From positions 2,086,001 through 2,150,000 of the forward strand of contig NZ_AP023212.1 in the NCBI RefSeq assembly GCF_016593255.1: 64,000 nucleotides of DNA, in the 5' to 3' direction. The position numbers were made by a program, and so were the translations under genes. The stretch comes from Hydrogenimonas urashimensis. GTDB lineage: Bacteria > Campylobacterota > Campylobacteria > Campylobacterales > Hydrogenimonadaceae. Positions within the stretch are counted from its first letter, which is position 1; each line of letters begins with the position of its first letter. This document shows, piece after piece, positions 1 to 9,898 of this stretch. Below the pieces are notes generated by a model, which saw nothing but the letters and a program-made list of their open reading frames with translations, did not search any database and was not told where the DNA came from.

Positions 1-16
1 CCCGGGGAGGATGAGG

Positions 17-262
17 ATGTGTGAAGAGCTCAAGGCGATGATCGAAGGGGACCTTCGCCCCTTTGTCGAGACAGCGAAGGATCTCTATCTTCGCGAAGGA
101 AATTTCGAGCGGGAGGAGGATCTTACGGATCTGCTCCGGACTTTCGACGAGATCGTTGAGGATATCGACAACGGCGTCATGGATCTGTGGGAGTGTGGAG
201 AGCTTTACGAAGAGTTCAGGCGCCACAGGGAAAGCGGCGATTTTTTGGATAAAATAAGCTGA
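17..262 (+). CDS. Small acidic protein of unknown function
   Basis: An 81-residue, strongly acidic, probably all-helical protein with no signal peptide, membrane segment or cysteine cluster. Two in-frame ATGs lie at 11 and 17. The purine-rich GGGGAGG at 4-10 touches the first and sits 6 nt before the second, so 17 is the better start. The gene is 37 nt upstream of the chorismate mutase on the same strand, so they may share a transcript. I do not recognise the family. Confidence 0.6.
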   Translation: MCEELKAMIEGDLRPFVETAKDLYLREGNFEREEDLTDLLRTFDEIVEDIDNGVMDLWECGELYEEFRRHRESGDFLDKIS

Positions 263-299
263 AACGATCAACCCAGATGAGATACCGGAAGGAGTTGCG

Positions 300-599
300 A
301 TGGAGATCAAAAAGTGTGAAACGCTCGAAGAGCTGCGCAAAGAGGTGGACAAGGTCGACGAGATGATCGTGGAGCTGATCGCAGTGCGCAACGACTATAT
401 CAAGCAGGCGGCCAATTTCAAACATACCGTCGACGAAATCAAGGCGGACGAGCGGATCGAAGATGTGCTCAACCATGTGCGGCATAAAGCGCTGACACTC
501 GGGGTCTCGCCCAACATGGTAGCCGACATCTACAAACAGATGATTGATGCGATGGTCGAGACGGAGATCGCCGAATTTCGCAACAGAGGCTCTTTTTGA
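300..599 (+). CDS. Chorismate mutase, type II (AroQ/PchB-like)
   Basis: This 99-residue all-helical protein has the size and pattern of a stand-alone AroQ-fold chorismate mutase. The first helix reads LEELRKEVDKVDEMIVEL, followed by the typical Arg/Lys-rich second helix and a conserved IKADERIEDVL segment. It should convert chorismate to prephenate in phenylalanine/tyrosine synthesis. The related isochorismate-pyruvate lyases (PchB) share the fold, so the exact reaction cannot be settled from sequence. GGAGTTGCG just before the ATG serves as ribosome-binding site. No other aromatic-amino-acid gene lies nearby. Confidence 0.8.
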   Translation: MEIKKCETLEELRKEVDKVDEMIVELIAVRNDYIKQAANFKHTVDEIKADERIEDVLNHVRHKALTLGVSPNMVADIYKQMIDAMVETEIAEFRNRGSF

Positions 600-647
600 G
601 TCGTCATGAAAGAGGGTTTCAAATTTTGACAAAAAGGTGAAAAATTT

Positions 648-1217
648 ATGAGTGTAAAAGATACATTGATGGCACGAAGCGGTGGCAGATGCGAACTGTG
701 CGGGAGCGAGAAGGAGTTGAGCGTTCTGGAGGTGCAGCCTTCCGACGGCAGTGCGGAAAAGTCGATCCTTGTCTGCCGGGTCTGCCGGGAGCAGATCGAA
801 GATCCGTCGGAGATGGATCCCAACCACTGGCACTGCCTCAACGAGAGCATGTGGAGTACCGAACCGGCTGTGCAGGTGACGGCGTACCGCCTGCTTAAGC
901 GACTCGCTCCCACCGAGGGGTGGGCGCAGGATCTGCTCGATATGCTCTATCTGGAGCCGGAAGTGCAGGCGTGGGCCGAAGCCGAAGAGCAGGGCGTCCC
1001 AGAGCGCGAGCCGACGCGCGATAGCAACGGAACTATCCTTCAAGAGGGTGATTCGGTGACGATCATCAAGGATCTCGATGTCAAAGGAGCCGGATTTACC
1101 GCCAAACGCGGCACTGTCGTCAAAAACATCCATCTTACCGACAATCCCGAACAGATCGAAGGGCGTGTCAACGGTGTAAAGATCGTTCTTCTTAGCAAAT
1201 TTCTCAAAAAGGCGTGA
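648..1217 (+). CDS. phnA: PhnA/YjdM-family zinc-ribbon protein
   Basis: A 189-residue protein with the PhnA layout. The N-terminal zinc ribbon has Cys15-x2-Cys18 and Cys43-x2-Cys46, and the C-terminal small beta domain (about residues 125-189) contains DSNG, then GDSVTIIKDLDVKG. Despite the historical name (alkylphosphonate utilisation), the family is widespread outside phosphonate operons and its role is unclear; no phosphonate genes are nearby. AAAAGGTG lies 8 nt before the ATG. The gene is followed by a GC-rich hairpin and T-run. Confidence 0.88.
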   Translation: MSVKDTLMARSGGRCELCGSEKELSVLEVQPSDGSAEKSILVCRVCREQIEDPSEMDPNHWHCLNESMWSTEPAVQVTAYRLLKRLAPTEGWAQDLLDMLYLEPEVQAWAEAEEQGVPEREPTRDSNGTILQEGDSVTIIKDLDVKGAGFTAKRGTVVKNIHLTDNPEQIEGRVNGVKIVLLSKFLKKA

Positions 1218-1247
1218 ATCCCCGGAGGGGGCTTTGCGCTTTTTTTC
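1213..1247 (+). terminator. Probable intrinsic terminator after the PhnA-family gene
   Basis: A short CCCC/GGGG stem with a GGAG-type loop starts just after the stop codon. A GCG/CGC pair may extend it, and a run of seven T follows. The stem is short, so this is tentative. Confidence 0.4.
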
Positions 1248-1402
1248 CGCTTCTTTTTTTCCCGTTTTGACGGGTCAATGATCAAAATTATTTCTTCATA
1301 TATTTTGAAAAACAAATATTTTTCATTGTTTTTCATCGAAACCCTGCATAATATGTATCAACAAGTCTGATATAAGGGATTTTAATCATTTATTTAGCAT
1401 AG

Positions 1403-3412
1403 ATGTATCAAAATAGATGCATAATGGATAAACCGGTTACTATCAGACAGTTGGTATTGAAAATAATCGCTCTTTTCTTTTTTGCGAGCCTGGCCGTCGA
1501 ACTTTTCACAGGTTTCTACCTCAAGGAGCGGACGCTTGAAACATTGGCCATCGAGGATGCGCGACGGACGAGCGAACTGGTTTTCGAGAATATCTATACC
1601 AAAATGCAGGGGATGTGGACGAAAAAGGATATCCAAGAGATTCTTGGACGTCTCAACGCGCTGCACAGAGATCTGAAAATCGGAGTCTACAGGAGCGCCC
1701 TGGTCGAAGCGCAGTATGGACGCATCGAAGAGGACCATCTCAAATTAGCGTCGGACCCCCTGGTGCAAAGAGCCATGAAGGGCGAAGAGAACATCAGTAC
1801 GATAGAGAAAGGAACCATCCGCTATCTTTTTCCCGTCCGGGTCGAAAAGAGGTGTCTTTCGTGCCATACCAATGCCAAGGTGGGGGATATCAACGGTGTC
1901 GTGGATATCGTACTGCCCATTCGCCAGATTGTCGTGTCGCTTGATCGGATGATCTACTATTTCACCCTCCTGTTCGCCATTTTCCTCTTCATTTTCTTCT
2001 TCTTTTTCTACAAGGTTTTCAAAAAAAACCTTGTCGATCCGCTGACATCACTGAGCAAAAAGATCGCCGATGTCGATGTCGACGAAAATCTTGGGAAACC
2101 GATCCGCGTCGATTCCAATTGCCACGAGTGCCTGCTGCTCGAGCGCTCCTTCAACAGTCTGATCTTGAAAATCCGTTTCTATTACGACAGGCTTCTTGAC
2201 TCCTACCTGACCGATCCGCTGACCGGGCTTGGCAATATCAACCGTTTCAAAAGAGATACCGAGGGAAAAGCCGCAACGATGCTGCTGATGAATGTCGATA
2301 GATTCAAGGATCTCAACGACTATTACGGGTTTGAGACGGGAGACAAACTGCTCAGGGAGATCGCCGCGAAACTCGAAACGGTCGTTCCGGAGGGTGCGAA
2401 ACTCTACCGAATCGGTGGAAGCGAATTCGCCATGGTCTGTTTCGATGCGTTCGATCCGAACGAGGTCATCGACATTCTCGAGAAGATTCACGACATGACC
2501 TTCGAAACGCCGGGACTCGAAGAGCTGCGTATCTCGATGACTGCGGGGATCGTGCAGATGCAAAAAGAGCGTCTGATCGAAAAAGCCTCGATCGCACTCA
2601 ATGCGGCGAAAGAGCGCAACAAACCTTTCGAATACTACAGAAATTCCGGGGAGATCGAAGAGAGCTACGAACTGCACATCCGGTGGATGAAGGAGGTTGA
2701 AGATGCCATCAAAGAGGATCGGCTCATCCTCCATTATCAGCCGATCCTCAATCTTGGCGATCCGAAAGAGAAGAAATACGAAGCGCTCATAAGGCTTGTA
2801 GACAGAGAAGGAAAGATTCACGCTCCCGGCGAATTTCTCGGTGTCGTGCAAAAGAGCCGCCTCTATGCCCAGATAACCCGTATCGTGATAGAGAAGAGTT
2901 TCGATGCGTTTTCGCACTGCAACTGCAGTTTCGGGATCAATCTGAGCATCAACGATATCAAAGACGAAATGTGCCGCAACACCATTTTCGAACTCCTGCG
3001 TCACTATCAAAATCCCGAACGCGTGACGTTTGAAATTCTCGAGTCGGAAGAGGTGTCCGATTTTGAGCTCGTCAATTCGTTTATCGAAAATATCCATGCT
3101 CTGGGGGCCAAGGTCGCGATCGACGACTTTGGAAGCGGCTACTCCAATTTCCATTACCTTTTGAAAATGGATGTCGATTACTACAAAATCGATGCATCGC
3201 TGATCCGCCACATCGTGGAAGACGAAGATTCGAGACTTCTGGTCGAAATCATCGTCGATTTCGCCAACAAGCTGGGCATCAAAACGGTTGCAGAGTATGT
3301 GGAAAACGAAGCGATCGCCGAATGCTGCAAAGCGATCGGGATCGACTATCTGCAGGGGTATCACATCGGAAAACCCGGACCACTATGCGAAGACAAACCA
3401 ATCCGATTATAA
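1403..3412 (+). CDS. Membrane sensor with c-type haem motif, degenerate GGDEF and EAL domain
   Basis: A 669-residue inner-membrane signalling protein. One transmembrane helix lies near residues 18-40 and a Phe-rich one near 186-210. The periplasmic domain between them carries Cys151-Leu-Ser-Cys154-His155, a CxxCH covalent haem-binding motif as in haem-containing sensor (DUF3365/Tll0287-like) domains. The cytoplasmic part has a GGDEF domain with GGSEF at 338-342, and an EAL domain with EAL at 460-462, DDFGSGY from 574 and a conserved KID. The EAL domain looks competent as a c-di-GMP phosphodiesterase; the altered GGDEF is probably weak or regulatory. The start is uncertain: ATG at 1403 or 1424, neither with a clear ribosome-binding site. 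Redox or ligand sensing by the haem is inference. Confidence 0.88.
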   Translation: MYQNRCIMDKPVTIRQLVLKIIALFFFASLAVELFTGFYLKERTLETLAIEDARRTSELVFENIYTKMQGMWTKKDIQEILGRLNALHRDLKIGVYRSALVEAQYGRIEEDHLKLASDPLVQRAMKGEENISTIEKGTIRYLFPVRVEKRCLSCHTNAKVGDINGVVDIVLPIRQIVVSLDRMIYYFTLLFAIFLFIFFFFFYKVFKKNLVDPLTSLSKKIADVDVDENLGKPIRVDSNCHECLLLERSFNSLILKIRFYYDRLLDSYLTDPLTGLGNINRFKRDTEGKAATMLLMNVDRFKDLNDYYGFETGDKLLREIAAKLETVVPEGAKLYRIGGSEFAMVCFDAFDPNEVIDILEKIHDMTFETPGLEELRISMTAGIVQMQKERLIEKASIALNAAKERNKPFEYYRNSGEIEESYELHIRWMKEVEDAIKEDRLILHYQPILNLGDPKEKKYEALIRLVDREGKIHAPGEFLGVVQKSRLYAQITRIVIEKSFDAFSHCNCSFGINLSINDIKDEMCRNTIFELLRHYQNPERVTFEILESEEVSDFELVNSFIENIHALGAKVAIDDFGSGYSNFHYLLKMDVDYYKIDASLIRHIVEDEDSRLLVEIIVDFANKLGIKTVAEYVENEAIAECCKAIGIDYLQGYHIGKPGPLCEDKPIRL

Positions 3413-3447
3413 ATTTTCCTATTTAAAGAAACAGGGTTCTCACGGAG

Positions 3448-4060
3448 ATGAAGGATGTATTATTGATCAGTATAGAAGGATATAGGGAAATCCTGGATAT
3501 TGATATCGTCTGCAAAAAGTCGTATGTGGCCTACAAAGGATTTTCGATACATTAAAAGTACAAGGTATCGAACGGGTGGACTTGGTGATCAATGGCGGTT
3601 ATTGGTGAGTCAAGAAAGTTGCCAGTGAAAATTTTTCAGGCTTGGGCCGGCAGTTTTGTGCGGTGCACATGAAGCGCAAGCCGATGAAAACTATACAGAA
3701 AAAAAAGTGGAGAGAAGTGTTGGATTCTCTGGAGGAAACGCTCAGGGCGAAAGATATCCGGAAACGATCGGTATCAGGCACACTATGATCGAACATCCGG
3801 ACAAATATCCCAGACCCTAAAAGTTCCTGACGGACAACCTACCTGGATGATGCCAATACTTTTCTGGCATTTTCAAAATATCACCACTGAAAGATCCACT
3901 CCATCAACGTACTGGAGCAGTTCAACAAGGAGATATAACGGCAGATGAAGGTGCCGGTGACTGTCCCAGCGAAGGATTGGTATTACATTTGTTCATGCCT
4001 TTGGCGGTGGATACCAATGCCAAGCGACTGGATAGAAAATATCCCTCGTCGGAAAATCTG
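3448..4060 (+). pseudogene. Decayed IS256-family (mutator type) transposase remnant
   Basis: No intact gene exists between the GGDEF/EAL gene and the chemoreceptor, but switching between forward frames recovers consecutive blocks of a mutator-type transposase. These are EGYREIL (about 3475), LKVQGIERVDLVI (3552), GRQFCAVHMKR matching the family's WQRCxVHxxRN (3646), KYP (3803), and KIHSINVLEQFNKEI matching KIRSTNAIERLNREI (3892). A last stretch, LAVDTNAKRLDRKY, resembles the family C-terminus. At least two frameshifts and several stops interrupt it. The N-terminal third, with the first catalytic Asp, is missing, and the second Asp region reads INGG. It is inactive; terminal repeats were not found. 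Confidence 0.75.
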
Positions 4061-4115
4061 GAACACGAAATGGAAATTGAAGAAGAAGCTACAGAAAATT
4101 CTGAACATTCCTCTA

Positions 4116-5237
4116 TCAACTCGTATAATCACTTTTAACAGTTTTTGCTTCGGCAAGCATATTGTCCAAAACAATGAACAACTGTTTGCTCGCTTCTTCA
4201 GTCTGTTTAAAAAGATTGACCACTACATCGATATTGTGCAGGCATTCTCCTTTTCTGACACATTCTAGGGCGGCAATGGCATTATTGTGCACCGCAGCGT
4301 GGGGCTGCTCTATTGACGCGAACTCAGAGGTATGTGAAAAAAGTTTTCTACCTTCGGTCTCTATCCATTTTCCGAAACGACAATGATGATGGTCGGTGAG
4401 AGTTGTTTCGGTATTATTGAAAACACCGTTGTATGCATTGATCTTAAAAAGAATGTGGTCGAGTTTGGCCAATGTGGCAAAAAGCTCATACGATGTATGC
4501 TGATTGTCTCTTTCAATGATTTTTGCATTGTCAACCAGCCGTTCGAGGGTCTTTTTGAAATCTTCAAGATTGAGTGCTGCCTGATTTGCCTCGGCTTCGA
4601 GTTTTTCACTGTCGTCGTTTAGTGTTGATGCGTTCTGGTTAAGCGTGCTGATGTTTATCTCGACTTCCACCGTTGCTTTCTGTGTTCGTTCGGCCAGTTT
4701 TCTAACTTCATCGGCCACAACTGCAAAGCCCCGGCCGTGTTCTCCCGCTCGAGCCGCCTCGATCGCCGCATTAAGGGCCAACAAGTTAGTCTGATCCGAT
4801 ATCTCCTTGATAAGACCTATCACTTCCGAAATCGAGACAACGCTGTTGTTGAGACTTTCAGCATTGTTCCTCAGTTCATTTGCCATATGGATAATCGTGT
4901 CCGTGTTGAATATATTGTTGACATTCTCCTCTATCTCTTCTAGAATGCCGGCCCCATCTTTATTCAGTCGATTAATCTCTTCCTGCTTTTCGATATTCGT
5001 GAGAAGTTCGTTTTGAATATAACCTATATTTTCCTTGCAACCGTCTGTCAACAATTGTGTCAGAATATTTTTCAATTTGTTCTCTTCTCGTATATCCTTT
5101 ATTCCGGTTTGCTCGGCAATTAGTTGCTCATTTTGGAATTTCAGAGAACGAATCTCTTCCTCCATCAATACTATCTGCTTTCTAAGAGTTTCGTTTTCTC
5201 TTTGCAGGTCCTGTTTTTGATTTATGAATGCAAGCAT
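4116..5237 (-). CDS. Soluble methyl-accepting chemotaxis protein with C-terminal CZB zinc domain
   Basis: A 373-residue cytoplasmic chemoreceptor with no membrane segment. An N-terminal coiled coil (about 1-60) leads to the MCP signalling hairpin, whose tip has [22 protein letters not shown] near 145-166. A C-terminal CZB domain supplies likely zinc ligands His261, Cys286, His313 and His317. In family members such as Helicobacter TlpD and DgcZ, CZB binds zinc and responds to zinc or to oxidants such as hypochlorite. The start at 5237 is chosen because AAAGGA lies 9 nt upstream; a TTG six codons earlier is less likely. It is last in a reverse-strand run of kinase, regulator, EAL protein and receptor, 26 nt after the EAL gene. 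Confidence 0.9.
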   Translation of the reverse strand: MLAFINQKQDLQRENETLRKQIVLMEEEIRSLKFQNEQLIAEQTGIKDIREENKLKNILTQLLTDGCKENIGYIQNELLTNIEKQEEINRLNKDGAGILEEIEENVNNIFNTDTIIHMANELRNNAESLNNSVVSISEVIGLIKEISDQTNLLALNAAIEAARAGEHGRGFAVVADEVRKLAERTQKATVEVEINISTLNQNASTLNDDSEKLEAEANQAALNLEDFKKTLERLVDNAKIIERDNQHTSYELFATLAKLDHILFKINAYNGVFNNTETTLTDHHHCRFGKWIETEGRKLFSHTSEFASIEQPHAAVHNNAIAALECVRKGECLHNIDVVVNLFKQTEEASKQLFIVLDNMLAEAKTVKSDYTS

Positions 5238-5263
5238 AATCTTGTATCCTTTCAATCTATTTA

Positions 5264-7261
5264 TTATTTTTTCTTGAGCATTTTGGGTCTACCTATATAA
5301 TACCCCTGCCCATAATTTATGCCGTAAGACTTTAGCATATAGTGTTGATTATCAGTTTCGAGAAATTCAATGATCGTTTCAAGCTCCAGTGACCGGCTCA
5401 TTTCGGAGATGATACGCAAAATCCGTTGTGTCGATGAGGAATCTTCGATATTTCGGATCAGGGAACCATCTACTTTCAAGTAATTTATGACGTTTTTTTC
5501 AGCCAGTTCGATGACCATCTGAAGAGAGCTGTACCCAGTACCGAAATCGTCGATGGCAAAGATTAATCCATGGTTGTTGTGCAATTGCTCAATGACACCC
5601 AGATTTTCCATTAGTACCTGTTCGGTAAGCTCGATGATGATTTCCGTTCCGATGAGCGGGCCACGAATGGCATGGATAAGTTTGCTGATGTATTGTTCAT
5701 CCTGCAGAGTTGATGCGGAAACGTTAATGAACAGGGTGTTGGTCATCGCATGTATTTCATCGTGGTAAAAAACAATCCGATCAAGAACCATGTGATCGAA
5801 GGATGTGATCAGATTCATTTCAATGATCTGGTCAATAAACACCCCCGCTGGAATAAAATGGTCGCCATCCTGTAGGCGTGCGAGTGCCTCAAAGGCGAAC
5901 GTTTTGTCTATTTTGCCCATATAGGCAATTGGTTGAAAGAAAACTTCGACCTTTTTTTCACTAATCAACTTTCTGAATTTGGTAATGTTCCAATGATACT
6001 CATCGATCCACTTTCTCATATAGTGCTGGTCGTTGTCAGATGTAAGATAGAGTGTCGCTTCCTCTTCCTTTAGTCTCTCTTTCAGATAATGAAAAACTAT
6101 GTCACTTCCATCCTTTCCGTAAATTAGTGGCTCACCGATCTTCAAAAAAGCCTTTTTGACTGTAAACTCCGGTACCATCGGTAAACCGGAGAATTTTTTT
6201 TCCAATATTTTGTTGAAGGAGATTTCGACGTTCTTGATAGATTCGATGGAGACGTTTTCAAAAAGAATGTAAAAATCACCACTGACTCCTTTTGCATAAA
6301 GCATCCAGCTCTGATTTTCTAGATGTACCGATTTCAGACATTCGTCGACCAATTGGACGACTTTGTCTCCGGTTTTGTTGGAATAAATTTTGTTGATCTT
6401 TTTCATACTAAAAATGTCGAAAATGGCGACAAACAGTTCGGTTTTATCGAATGTTTTTCGGTATAGATAATTTTTGAATGTCTGAGAACGATTAATCTGG
6501 GCATTGAAATAGAGTGTGGCGATGAGATTCATCAATTTTTCATGGGTTTCTTTGAGTTGTACAAAAAGCAGGTATGCCGATTTGTAATATCTTCGTGTAA
6601 AAAGATATGTAAAGGTTGCTGTAAGTTCATGGAGTTTTTCATGCGTTTTTTTCAGTAAATCACAAATTTTCAGCTTGTGGCAGATCATTTTCGATTCGGG
6701 ATAGTCGAGAGCGAAAAGCAGAGGGCAGTTTTTTGCATCCGACAGGGGAAACTCTTCCGGTCTTTCGTTAATGATCGCATCAATGAGCCAGTTTATCCAT
6801 TGATCGTGGATTTTGTACAGGAGTTTATCGTGAAAATGTCCTCTTTCAATGCTTTTGGTCTGTTTCACCTCGTGCCTGAGAAAATGGTAGCCGCATTTGT
6901 TCCTTAACGCTTTGAAAAAATCTGTGAAGTAGATCTTCTTTGACTCGTCGAATATGTTGTTGACGAATTCGTCTTCGATGATCCTCATATCTTCGATCAA
7001 AATAGCGAATGGAATCTTGTGTTCTATGAAAAAAATGCTGATCGATTCTGAGAATTCATCGCATTTTTCGATATCCATTTCCAAAGATTTTATGAAACGC
7101 TTAAGTTCTGTAAATATGATTTTTTCGTTCCAATGCGATCCATATTGTGACAATAGTGGATGATATCTGTGAAATCTTTCGATTTTTTCGATAATTACTT
7201 GATAAACAGATTCCTTCAAACACACCCTTTTATAATTATAAAATCTGAATTTTCTAATCAA
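5264..7261 (-). CDS. Cytoplasmic degenerate-GGDEF / EAL c-di-GMP phosphodiesterase
   Basis: A 665-residue soluble protein. The N-terminal half (about 1-260) is helical and without recognisable motif, possibly a sensory bundle. A GGDEF-like domain follows whose signature has decayed to SGDFY. The C-terminal EAL domain is intact in its landmarks: [22 protein letters not shown] and KVDGSLI. It is therefore predicted to hydrolyse c-di-GMP, with the GGDEF relic perhaps binding GTP as a regulator. The start is poorly defined: a TTG at 7261 has no ribosome-binding site, and a TATAAA lies 5 nt upstream of it. The gene lies 53 nt after the response regulator. Codon and base use are AT-rich compared with flanking DNA. 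Confidence 0.85.
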   Translation of the reverse strand: MIRKFRFYNYKRVCLKESVYQVIIEKIERFHRYHPLLSQYGSHWNEKIIFTELKRFIKSLEMDIEKCDEFSESISIFFIEHKIPFAILIEDMRIIEDEFVNNIFDESKKIYFTDFFKALRNKCGYHFLRHEVKQTKSIERGHFHDKLLYKIHDQWINWLIDAIINERPEEFPLSDAKNCPLLFALDYPESKMICHKLKICDLLKKTHEKLHELTATFTYLFTRRYYKSAYLLFVQLKETHEKLMNLIATLYFNAQINRSQTFKNYLYRKTFDKTELFVAIFDIFSMKKINKIYSNKTGDKVVQLVDECLKSVHLENQSWMLYAKGVSGDFYILFENVSIESIKNVEISFNKILEKKFSGLPMVPEFTVKKAFLKIGEPLIYGKDGSDIVFHYLKERLKEEEATLYLTSDNDQHYMRKWIDEYHWNITKFRKLISEKKVEVFFQPIAYMGKIDKTFAFEALARLQDGDHFIPAGVFIDQIIEMNLITSFDHMVLDRIVFYHDEIHAMTNTLFINVSASTLQDEQYISKLIHAIRGPLIGTEIIIELTEQVLMENLGVIEQLHNNHGLIFAIDDFGTGYSSLQMVIELAEKNVINYLKVDGSLIRNIEDSSSTQRILRIISEMSRSLELETIIEFLETDNQHYMLKSYGINYGQGYYIGRPKMLKKK

Positions 7262-7314
7262 ATTAATTTATAAAAGAATTCTAATATCTTTTGGTGTCAA
7301 AGTAGTGTCAATAA

Positions 7315-8004
7315 TTAGTGAATGGGCTGCGACATCAACCGATAGCCATAGCCAAAACGATTTTCTATGAAATTGAAAGGAATCTTTTTGCGGAGCCGTT
7401 TAATAATGGCTTTGATGGCTTCTGTCGAAAGATCTTTGTCATATCTGGTAAAAAAGATCGATGAAATCTCTTCGGAGGAAAAAATTTTTTCGGGATTCGA
7501 GGCGATGATCGTTAGAAAGAGGGATTCGCTTTTCGTTAATTTGATTTCTTCTCCGCAACACTCAAGAATATGGGAATGGAGGTTGAATGTACAGTTATCT
7601 GAGATAGCGACAACTTTTCCTTTCAATTTTTCAAGCTGCTGAACGGCAATTTCTACGGTTTGGAGTAGATCATTTTTTTTGACGGGTTTAATGAGGTATC
7701 GGGTTATGTTGAGTTCTGTCGCTTTCAATAGCCGTTCTCTGTCGCTATATGCAGTCAGGAGAATGACTCTGGTGATGAAATCATCATTTCTGATACGCTT
7801 AATGAATTGTAAGCCATCCATCTGTGGCATCAAAATATCGGCAATGATAATATCCGGGTGCAACTCTTCATAGACATTGAAAGCTTCGGCACCATTTGCA
7901 ACCGTTATGACCTTTTTGAAAAATTTATTAAAAAGTCGTTTATAAGCAGAGCGGATACCATAATCATCTTCGGCATATAATAGGGTATATGGGTATTTTT
8001 TCAT
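7315..8004 (-). CDS. Two-component response regulator, receiver plus winged helix (OmpR-like)
   Basis: A 229-residue regulator. The receiver domain (1-125) has the acidic pocket AEDD at 11-14, phospho-acceptor Asp56 in IIIADILMP, LTAY and a conserved Lys in LIKPVKK. The C-terminal domain (about 135-225) is a divergent Trans_reg_C winged helix ending GYGYRL. It overlaps the upstream histidine kinase by 4 bp, so the pair is cognate. The output is probably transcription of its own operon, which includes an EAL protein and a chemoreceptor. Target and signal are unknown. Confidence 0.9.
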   Translation of the reverse strand: MKKYPYTLLYAEDDYGIRSAYKRLFNKFFKKVITVANGAEAFNVYEELHPDIIIADILMPQMDGLQFIKRIRNDDFITRVILLTAYSDRERLLKATELNITRYLIKPVKKNDLLQTVEIAVQQLEKLKGKVVAISDNCTFNLHSHILECCGEEIKLTKSESLFLTIIASNPEKIFSSEEISSIFFTRYDKDLSTEAIKAIIKRLRKKIPFNFIENRFGYGYRLMSQPIH

Positions 8005-9884
8005 ATTGATGCTATTTTTAGCGTGAATTTGAAAGTTGCTTCTTTTGAATCGATCAAAACGAATTTACCTTGAAGACGGGTTTCAACGATAGTCTTCACA
8101 AGGAAAAGACCTGTTCCACTTCCTTTGGATGGAAATTTCGTCGTAAAATAGGGGTCGAAAATATATTCGACAATTTTTTCATCTATGCCCCCACCGTTGT
8201 CTTTGATGATGGTTTCATATGTATTGCCTTTTTGATACATCTTTATCTGAATAACAGGGTTATCAATATCGTTTTTTTCAAAAGCGTCCATGGCATTCTC
8301 CAAAAGGACCAAAAAAATATGTATGAAGTCCTGATTTGAGCCGTAAGATTTTATAGATTCATCAATATCGATGTCGAAAAATACCCCGATTTTTTTACTA
8401 CGCCGTTCAAGAAGATTCAGAGCTTTTTTGAGGCCTAAACTAGGTTTTACAATGCTGATCTGGGATGAAGGGTTCAAGAAAGTCCTAAAGTTGTCAATAG
8501 TTTCCCCCATAAAAGAGGTTATATTTTCAAAAGATTCGAAAAAATTGGCAAAACGAGTTTCATTGATTTTATTTTCCATAAAATCATTTTCAAGATTCAA
8601 CATAAGAGCGTTGAGTTCCGCAAGTGGTTGCTTCCATTGATGGGCAATATTATTAAGAAGCTGACCCATTTGTGCAAGTCGGTTTTGCCGCATTAGAAGC
8701 TCTTGTTTTTTTTCATTTTCAATCTGGAGTTGTTTTATAGCTGTAATATCTTGGCATACCCCTTTTACGTATATGGGTCTGTCACCTTGAAATATTACTT
8801 CGGCTTTGGAGTGCAGATAGGCTTTCTGGCCATTACGTTTGACAATCCAGTAAGTAATGTCATAGTTGAAATTTTTGTTTGTTAAAGCATTTCTTATATT
8901 ATTCAGAACTCTTGATTTATCCTCTTTGGCTACATGACTCATAAAGAGATCAACGGAAGGAGTTGGCTCATCATTTTCATATCCAAACATTCGATATACA
9001 CTTTCAGACCAAAATGCTTCGCCAGTAAGAGGATTGAGATCCCAATAACCTGTGTTGACCAATTCCTGAGTTTTCTGCAATCGATAAAGATACTCTTTTA
9101 GCTCTTTTTCTTTATTTTTTTCGGATGTGATGTCGATATAGGCTGCGGCGACACCCATAACGTTGTCAAAATCATCTTTTATAGGACTTTTATATATAAT
9201 TATTTCTAGTTTGTGACCATTGTCGAGGAAGATACTTGTTTCGTTGCTGAAAAATTCTCTACCGAAATGTAGGATTTCAATATCTCCAGCATGACACACT
9301 TCTGCAAAATCAGGTTTAGCAAACTGAAAATCTGTTTTTCCAATAATTTGTGACGGATGTTGCAATCCGGCATCTTTCAAAAAAAGTGTATTGGCTCCTG
9401 TATAACAGCAATTGGTGTCTTTCCAGAAAAATCTAAGAGGGAGAGTATCGATAATTGCTCTCCAAAAGTTTTCGTTGCTAAAAAATTTTTTTTCATATAT
9501 CTCTATCCTCTCTTTGGAGGATGGTATTTTTCTGCTTTCACCAAGATATCCTGTAAAAGTCCCTTTTTCATCGTATTGAGGAGTTCCTGAAATCTCAAAG
9601 AGAATAATCTCTCCGTTTTTATGTTTTCTTGGACGTACCATGTGCTTAAACGGTTTGGGAGAAATGGTAAAAAGTGAATTTCTTGCTCTTGTAAATTCAT
9701 CGATTCTATTTTCCGGTATGCTGGGAGGGATTGTTTTGCCAATGAATTCATTAGGTGAATAACCTAAAATACGTTTGACAGCATCACTGATAAAAACAAT
9801 CTTGCCGTTTCTATCTGTTTTCCAGAAAATTGTATCGCTCTGTTTTACAAAATTTTTCAAATCAGAATATGTGATATCATTCAT
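8001..9884 (-). CDS. Soluble triple-PAS histidine kinase
   Basis: A 627-residue kinase without membrane segments. Three PAS domains are visible at about 8-120, 138-255 and 268-385, each in the WxxD...G style. The dimerisation/phosphotransfer helix carries His415 in NNIAHQWKQPL, and the ATPase domain ends with DNGGGIDE and GSGTGLFLVK. Cytoplasmic PAS kinases usually sense redox state, ligands or metabolism; the cofactor is not evident. It starts the reverse-strand sensory operon. There is no ribosome-binding site, and TATAAT ends 8 nt before the ATG, suggesting a leaderless or nearly leaderless mRNA. Confidence 0.92.
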   Translation of the reverse strand: MNDITYSDLKNFVKQSDTIFWKTDRNGKIVFISDAVKRILGYSPNEFIGKTIPPSIPENRIDEFTRARNSLFTISPKPFKHMVRPRKHKNGEIILFEISGTPQYDEKGTFTGYLGESRKIPSSKERIEIYEKKFFSNENFWRAIIDTLPLRFFWKDTNCCYTGANTLFLKDAGLQHPSQIIGKTDFQFAKPDFAEVCHAGDIEILHFGREFFSNETSIFLDNGHKLEIIIYKSPIKDDFDNVMGVAAAYIDITSEKNKEKELKEYLYRLQKTQELVNTGYWDLNPLTGEAFWSESVYRMFGYENDEPTPSVDLFMSHVAKEDKSRVLNNIRNALTNKNFNYDITYWIVKRNGQKAYLHSKAEVIFQGDRPIYVKGVCQDITAIKQLQIENEKKQELLMRQNRLAQMGQLLNNIAHQWKQPLAELNALMLNLENDFMENKINETRFANFFESFENITSFMGETIDNFRTFLNPSSQISIVKPSLGLKKALNLLERRSKKIGVFFDIDIDESIKSYGSNQDFIHIFLVLLENAMDAFEKNDIDNPVIQIKMYQKGNTYETIIKDNGGGIDEKIVEYIFDPYFTTKFPSKGSGTGLFLVKTIVETRLQGKFVLIDSKEATFKFTLKIASI

Positions 9885-9892
9885 GAATATGG

Positions 9893-9898
9893 ATTATA
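9893..9898 (-). promoter_or_regulatory. -10 box of the sensory operon
   Basis: A perfect TATAAT on the reverse strand lies 8 nt before the kinase ATG. The transcript would start at or next to the start codon. Confidence 0.5.
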
